A DNA stretch of 12,037 nt from an uncultured Clostridia bacterium (GTDB taxonomy: Bacteria; Bacillota; Clostridia; TANB77; CAG-508), in assembly GCA_947629965.1 (NCBI GenBank), contig CANRFS010000030.1, positions 1 to 12,037 on the forward strand. Direction: 5' to 3'. Below, in pieces: positions 8,401 to 12,037 of this stretch. Positions within the stretch are counted from its first letter, which is position 1. Each line of letters starts with the position of its first letter. The translations under genes were made by a program, and so were the position numbers. The notes under the pieces were generated by a model, which was given only the letters and a program-made list of their open reading frames with translations, was not told the origin of the DNA and did no database searches.

Positions 8401-8534
8401 AATAACAAACTCCTTATGTTTTTTTTATGTTTTCAATGTACTTTTAGCAAATTCTCCGATTTAAAAAGGAACTCCTTTCTAAAATTTCCTTATCAAATTA
8501 ATTAATCAGGAAAATGCTACATTTACATAACTAT

Positions 8535-8563
8535 ATTATACCACTTTTTAGAATAAAAAGCAA
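8535..8563 (-). promoter_or_regulatory. Sigma-A promoter with extended -10 for the lipoprotein gene
   Basis: On the minus strand TTGCTT (8563-8558), 17 bases and TATAAT (8540-8535) preceded by TGG make a good extended -10 promoter. The leader to the lipoprotein start would be about 125-130 bases and contains a short palindrome (AAAGGAACTCCTTT, plus strand, about 8465-8478) that could form a small hairpin. The rest of the 8401-8654 gap is AT-rich. For the cotJ side I see only weak sporulation-type elements (ACATATT at 8603-8609 and TATACAGA at 8628-8635), and their spacing is too long for a confident sigma-E call. Confidence 0.6.
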
Positions 8564-8654
8564 TTAAATTGCACTTTATCAAGGTTTTACATGAACATTT
8601 TAACATATTGTGTCATAAAATGTAGTATATACAGAAAAAAAGGAGGAAAATTTA

Positions 8655-9023
8655 ATGTATAGAAGTTGTATGCAAAGAAGATCTTGTTCTTCATGCAATT
8701 GTCAATGCAATAATAATCAATGTGATGACAAAGATGAAGACATTATAGCTGATACTTGCGAATGTGTGCAAAATGTTATGGATACAAATGATTCATGCGA
8801 GTGTGGATTCGATGAAGGAAATAATGTGTTTCCTGCTAATCCTATGTATGCACAAAGCTATGTACCATGGCAAACAATGGACAAAACTTTTATTCCATGT
8901 GTAGGATTAAAAATGGGAACAATTTTTCCAGAATTAGTTAGTCCATATATGCCTGGACAGTCAATGGAAGAAATAGAATATATTAGAAAAACAAATAAAA
9001 TAGGAGAGGGGTGTAACAAATAA
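8655..9023 (+). CDS. cotJA: Spore coat-associated protein CotJA with cysteine-rich N-terminal extension
   Basis: CotJA is the first gene of the cotJ operon, made in the mother cell during sporulation; its product helps CotJC join the inner coat of the spore. The C-terminal part, from YVPWQTMDKTFIPCVGLKMG to SPYMPGQSMEEIEYI, is the typical CotJA sequence. In front of it lies an extension of about 65 residues with ten cysteines in the first 50 positions (Cys5, 11, 14, 16, 18, 23, 35, 37, 48, 50) plus acidic and asparagine-rich stretches. The Bacillus protein, as I recall it, is shorter and lacks this. The start has a strong AGGAGG at 8641-8646. The stop overlaps the start of cotJB by one base (TAATG), indicating translational coupling. 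Confidence 0.85.
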   Translation: MYRSCMQRRSCSSCNCQCNNNQCDDKDEDIIADTCECVQNVMDTNDSCECGFDEGNNVFPANPMYAQSYVPWQTMDKTFIPCVGLKMGTIFPELVSPYMPGQSMEEIEYIRKTNKIGEGCNK

Positions 9024-9343
9024 TGGACAATGATAAATGTGAATGTATGGATCGCAAACATAAAGATTCAAACAATGATAATTCATGCTCAAGAGATATG
9101 AGAAGACAGGAAATGATTGACCAAATAAAAAGTTTAGATTTTGCAATTATAGAACTTGGCCTATATTTGGATACACATCCTGAAGACAAAAAAGCATTAT
9201 GTATGCACAGAGAATACTGCAAACAAGTAAAAGATTTAAAAGACAAATATCAAAAAATGTATGGACCACTTACTATATTCTATCCATGCAACAAATGGAG
9301 ATGGCTAGAAGAGCCATGGCCATGGGAAAGGGGGAATTATTAA
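9023..9343 (+). CDS. cotJB: Spore coat protein CotJB
   Basis: CotJB is the small middle protein of the cotJ operon and is thought to act with CotJA and CotJC in the inner spore coat; its own biochemical role is not known. The core EMIDQIKSLDFAIIELGLYL, the DTHPEDKKAL segment, and the end YGPLTIFYPCNKWRWLEEPWPWE are characteristic of the family. The first 30 residues are a charged, Cys/Asp/Asn-rich extension (KCECMDRKHKDSNNDNSC). The ATG at 9023 shares a base with the cotJA stop, and AGGAGAGGGG at 9002-9011 provides the ribosome binding site. The stop overlaps the cotJC start in the same way. Confidence 0.85.
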   Translation: MDNDKCECMDRKHKDSNNDNSCSRDMRRQEMIDQIKSLDFAIIELGLYLDTHPEDKKALCMHREYCKQVKDLKDKYQKMYGPLTIFYPCNKWRWLEEPWPWERGNY

Positions 9344-9951
9344 TGTGGACCTATAATAAGGTATTAGAATATCCAATAAATATAAAATGTCCAAATCCAA
9401 GACTTGCAAAATTTATAATATCACAATATGGTGGACCTGATGGAGAACTTGCAGCATCACTTAGATATTTATCACAAAGATTTGGAATGCCAGATCAAAA
9501 ATCAAAAGCTATATTAAATGATATAGGAACAGAAGAACTTGCTCACTTAGAAATGGTAGGAACAATAGTTCATCAATTAACAGATGGAGTAGATGCTAAA
9601 ACTTTAGAAGAAGCAGGGCTAGGAGCATATTATACAGACCATGGTGTAGGAGTTTACCCTCAAGCAGCAGCAGGATGGCCATGGAATGCAGCAACAATAG
9701 CTGTAAAAGGCGATCCAATAGCAGATTTACAAGAAGATTTAGCAGCAGAACAAAAAGCAAGAGCAACTTATGAAAAATTAATAGACTTATGCAAAGACGA
9801 CCAAGACGTTATTGATCCACTTCGTTTCTTAAGAGAAAGAGAAGTAGTACACTTCCAAAGATTTGGAGAAGCACTTCGTGGAGTACAAGATAAATTAGCA
9901 GACAAAAAATTTTATATGAATAATATGAACTGTTCAAATGATATGAAATAA
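9343..9951 (+). CDS. cotJC: Spore coat protein CotJC, manganese catalase family
   Basis: CotJC is the manganese-catalase-like protein of the inner spore coat and may protect the spore from hydrogen peroxide. The dimanganese ligand set is complete in position and type: Glu35 (DGELAAS), Glu65 and His68 (TEELAHLE), Glu136 (AAEQKAR) and His170 (REVVHFQRF), so real catalase activity is plausible. The frame is open upstream to 9199, but the start must be ATG 9343: MWTYNKVLEYPI is the family's usual N-terminus, the ATG overlaps the cotJB stop (TAATG), and a purine-rich AAAGGGGG precedes it. Length is 202 residues. A terminator hairpin follows directly, closing the three-gene operon. Confidence 0.92.
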   Translation: MWTYNKVLEYPINIKCPNPRLAKFIISQYGGPDGELAASLRYLSQRFGMPDQKSKAILNDIGTEELAHLEMVGTIVHQLTDGVDAKTLEEAGLGAYYTDHGVGVYPQAAAGWPWNAATIAVKGDPIADLQEDLAAEQKARATYEKLIDLCKDDQDVIDPLRFLREREVVHFQRFGEALRGVQDKLADKKFYMNNMNCSNDMK

Positions 9952-9959
9952 AATAATAG

Positions 9960-9993
9960 AAATGCCCTCATAGTAAAATATGGGGGTATTTTT
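9960..9993 (+). terminator. Intrinsic terminator after cotJC
   Basis: A 13-base-pair stem (9960-9972 with 9979-9991, two G-U pairs) around a six-base loop is followed by a T-run (TATTTTTATT). It starts nine bases after the cotJC stop. Confidence 0.85.
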
Positions 9994-10120
9994 ATTATGC
10001 AAAAAAATAGAAAAATAATTTTCAAAAAATTTATAAAAAATATAAGATATGTGGAAAAAACTTTGAAAATATGATATATTAAACTTACTTTTTAAAAATT
10101 TATTTTAGGAGGAATAAAAA

Positions 10121-10564
10121 ATGTTAAAAGAAAAATTATTAGAAGATTTAAAAAATTCAATGAAAAATAAAGAAGAGATAAGAAAAAATACAGTACAGAT
10201 GGTAAGAGCAGCAATATTACAAATAGAAAAAGATAAAGGAATACAAGTAGAAGATAATCAAATATTAGAAATAATAGCAAAAGAAGTAAAAACGAAAAAA
10301 GATGCACTAAAAGATTTCGAAAAGGCTGGAAGAGAAGATTTAATTAGCCAAACAAATCAAGAAATAGATGTACTTCAAGAATATTTACCAAAACAATTGA
10401 GTAGAGAAGAAATAAAAAAGGAATTAGAACAAATTATTTTACAACTTAATGCAACAACCATGAAAGATATGGGAGCTATAATGAAGGAAGCAAAAGCAAA
10501 AATGGGAGCTTCTGCAGATGGAAAAACCATAAATGAAGTAGCAAAAGAAATAATGGGGCTATAA
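10121..10564 (+). CDS. yqeY: YqeY / GatB-Yqey domain protein
   Basis: This 147-residue cytoplasmic protein is a YqeY-like protein, related to the C-terminal tRNA-binding domain of the GatB amidotransferase subunit. Its cellular role is not settled; a link to tRNA or translation is inferred from the domain. The family pattern is clear: an N-terminal helix with KNTVQMVRAAILQIEKDKG, then KKDALKDFEKAGREDL, then EIDVLQEYLPKQLSREEI, and the closing MKDMGAIMKEAKAKMGASADG. The start has a strong AGGAGG at 10108-10113. The ~170-base gap before it holds the cotJC terminator and an AT-rich stretch with TTGAAA (10063-10068) and TATATT-like boxes at poor spacing, so the promoter is not certain. hslO follows after 55 bases, perhaps on the same transcript. 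Confidence 0.9.
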   Translation: MLKEKLLEDLKNSMKNKEEIRKNTVQMVRAAILQIEKDKGIQVEDNQILEIIAKEVKTKKDALKDFEKAGREDLISQTNQEIDVLQEYLPKQLSREEIKKELEQIILQLNATTMKDMGAIMKEAKAKMGASADGKTINEVAKEIMGL

Positions 10565-10619
10565 AAATATAAGAAAAGGAGAGGCTATAAAGTTATAAGA
10601 CTAATATAGTAAAATAAAA

Positions 10620-11480
10620 ATGGATGAAATAAAGAAATATTTAGCATGTGAAGGAAGAGTAAATATAATATGTGCAGAAACAACTAGCTTAGTTGAAGAA
10701 GCAAGAAAAATTCATGACCTAAGTCCACTTGCAACAGCAACTTTAGGAAGATTACTTACAATGGGTGCAATAATGGGAACAAGAATAAAAGAAGAAAATG
10801 ATAGTATAACATTACAATTTAAAGGAAATGGACCAATAGGAAATGTAATGTGTGTAGCAAATGGAAAGCCTAGTGTTAAAGGATATGTAGTAAATACAAA
10901 AGTAGATTTGCCATTAAAAGCTAATGGTAAACTAGATGTAGGTGGAGCAATTGGAAAAGATGGATTTTTATATGTAATAAAAGATTTAGGCTTAAAAGAA
11001 CCATATGTAGGAATAACTCCAATTACAAGTGGAGAAATAGCAGAAGATTTTGCAAAATATTTTGCAGAATCAGAACAAACACCAAGTGTAGTTGCATTAG
11101 GAGTATTAGTAGATAGCCAAGGGGTAAAAAAAGCAGGAGGATATTTTATAACATTAATGCCAGATGCAACAGAAGAAGATATAAAGCAAATAGAAGAAGC
11201 AGTAGCAAAAGCTGATTCAATAAGTACAATGTTAGATAAAAATATGTCATTACAACAAATTGCAGAAACTGTAACAGGTGATGAAAATTTAATGGTATTA
11301 CTAAAAGAAATAAAACCAAAATATGAATGTGACTGTAATAAAGAAAAATTTAAAACAGGTATAAAATCACTAAAAAAAGAAGAATTGGATGAAGTGTTTG
11401 AAAATCAGGGAGAAATAGAAACAGTTTGCCAATTCTGTAACAAAAAGTATAGATTTAAAAGAGAAGATATAGAAGAATAA
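10620..11480 (+). CDS. hslO: Redox-regulated chaperone Hsp33
   Basis: Hsp33 is a cytoplasmic holdase that binds unfolding proteins after oxidation releases the zinc from its C-terminal cysteines. The N-terminal part is typical: TTSLVEEARKIHDLSPLATA and LGRLLTMGAIMG, then QFKGNGPIGNV and the PYVGITPITSGEIAEDFAKYF segment. The redox switch is complete: Cys237 and Cys239 (CDC) with Cys270 and Cys273 (CQFC). At 286 residues the length is normal. The ATG at 10620 is the only sensible start, because an in-frame stop lies at 10602-10604, yet no ribosome binding site stands before it. The nearest good one (AAGGAGAGG, about 10575-10583) is some 37 bases away, so initiation may be weak or use an unusual leader. 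A small gap of 10 bases separates it from the repeat protein. Confidence 0.93.
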   Translation: MDEIKKYLACEGRVNIICAETTSLVEEARKIHDLSPLATATLGRLLTMGAIMGTRIKEENDSITLQFKGNGPIGNVMCVANGKPSVKGYVVNTKVDLPLKANGKLDVGGAIGKDGFLYVIKDLGLKEPYVGITPITSGEIAEDFAKYFAESEQTPSVVALGVLVDSQGVKKAGGYFITLMPDATEEDIKQIEEAVAKADSISTMLDKNMSLQQIAETVTGDENLMVLLKEIKPKYECDCNKEKFKTGIKSLKKEELDEVFENQGEIETVCQFCNKKYRFKREDIEE

Positions 11481-11490
11481 TGGTGAAAAG

Positions 11491-12037
11491 ATGGATGTAA
11501 AAATAGAGCAAATGATTATGGATAAATTAATTCAACAAGGATATGCAAAAAGAAAAATAGATTATCAAGAATTTTTAAAATTATATGAACCATATAAAAC
11601 AGAAATGCAAGAAAGTGATTTTGCAAATATTATAGGAATTAAATATGGCAATTATATGAATATGAAAAGTAAGCATAAAAATGTTATTATCCTAAAAAAT
11701 ATCTCAATAAGTGAGAAGAAAGGGAAAAAATAAGAAAAGAATTAAAGGATAAAGGATATACAAATAAATTTATAAATTATCAAGAATTTCTAGAATTATA
11801 TGATTTAAATAAAGGATTAATGGTAGAAAAAGAATTTGCTGAAATATTAGGTATAACATATGATGGATATTTAAATATAAAAAATAAGGGACAAAGAACT
11901 AAAATATTAAAAGAAGAAAAAAATAAAAACTTAAAAAAGATGAACTTAAAACAGCAAAAATTTGAAAAAATAAAAGAAGATTTAGAAAAAAAGGGATATA
12001 CAGATAAATTTATAGATTATCAAGAATTCTTAAAAAT
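11491..12037 (+). CDS. Tandem HTH-like repeat protein, frameshifted and cut by the window end
   Basis: I do not recognise this protein. It consists of repeats with the pattern GY(T/A)xKxIxYQEFLxLY, a short charged stretch, then (E/D)FAxIxGIxYxxYxNxKxK. The second half has the spacing of a helix-turn-helix and may bind DNA. The frame from ATG 11491 gives 80 residues and stops at TAA 11731-11733. The following bases, read one base back, continue at once with KELKDKGYTNKFINYQEF and run open past the window end. That second frame is closed upstream by a stop at 11712-11714 and has no ATG, GTG or TTG before the repeat, so it is most simply the same gene. One extra A in the run at 11725-11730 would join them. 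The start is preceded only by a weak GGTGA. It begins 10 bases after hslO and may be read with it. Confidence 0.6.
11539..11715 (+). repeat. Repeat unit 1 of the HTH-like repeat protein
   Basis: The unit begins GYAKRKIDYQEFLKLYEPYK and includes DFANIIGIKYGNYMNMKSK. Its first codon lies 215 bases before that of unit 2, which is one base short of 72 codons. Confidence 0.7.
11754..11993 (+). repeat. Repeat unit 2 of the HTH-like repeat protein
   Basis: The unit begins GYTNKFINYQEFLELY and includes EFAEILGITYDGYLNIKNK, then a lysine-rich linker. Its period to unit 3 is exactly 240 bases (80 codons). Confidence 0.75.
11994..12037 (+). repeat. Repeat unit 3, partial, cut by the window end
   Basis: GYTDKFIDYQEFLK is almost identical to the start of unit 2, also at the DNA level, and the window ends inside it. 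Confidence 0.7.

Noticed and set aside
8440..8528. Riboswitch or attenuator in the long lipoprotein leader
   Set aside because: Only a five-base stem palindrome is visible; there is no conserved riboswitch core and no convincing terminator.
8603..8635. Sigma-E type promoter for cotJ
   Set aside because: ACATATT and TATACAGA resemble the two boxes, but 18 bases separate them where about 14 are expected, so it is not listed as a feature.
9199..9342. A longer cotJC frame opening at an ATG at 9199
   Set aside because: This part overlaps cotJB in another frame, has no family similarity, and the ATG at 9343 gives the usual CotJC N-terminus with a TAATG overlap.

Overview
The window looks like chromosomal DNA from a very AT-rich, endospore-forming Firmicute of clostridial type. 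The spore-coat operon cotJABC, the strong AGGAGG-type ribosome binding sites, TTGACA/TATAAT-like promoters and the dominance of AGA arginine codons all point that way. No tRNA, rRNA, CRISPR array, transposase or integrase was seen. No species name can be supported from the sequence alone.

Layout. 1-220: a fragment of a GH67 alpha-glucuronidase on the minus strand runs head-on into a glycosyltransferase (to 1149) that lacks its N-terminus, so both genes are cut at one junction near 205-222. 1166-3226: a sugar/cofactor pair, galK (galactokinase) and a type II pantothenate kinase (coaW), behind an extended -10 promoter. 3250-7386: glycogen phosphorylase (glgP) and pyruvate kinase (pyk) behind a near-consensus promoter. 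7414-7449: a perfect 16-bp hairpin shared by two convergent genes. 7459-8400: a minus-strand lipoprotein gene with clearly higher GC and different codon use, an apparent foreign island. 8655-9951: cotJA-cotJB-cotJC, each overlapping the next by one base (TAATG), then a terminator. 10121-11480: yqeY and hslO (Hsp33). 11491-12037: the start of a protein built of tandem repeats, each with a helix-turn-helix-like core, running off the window.

Functionally, galK and glgP feed galactose-1-phosphate and glucose-1-phosphate into central carbon metabolism, pyk is the last glycolytic step, and coaW makes the CoA precursor. cotJABC belongs to the mother-cell stage of sporulation, hslO is an oxidative-stress chaperone, and yqeY is a GatB-related protein of uncertain role.

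The most striking observation is that coaW and pyk are each broken by one extra C. In both, the C sits exactly at a codon boundary in front of a conserved GGA glycine codon, which creates an in-frame CGG. These two are the only in-frame CGG codons I find in about 3,300 codons of the AT-rich resident genes. This is either a repeated sequencing or assembly error or a sign of +1 recoding at CGG (CGGA). A third frameshift, in an A-run, splits the repeat protein at the right end.
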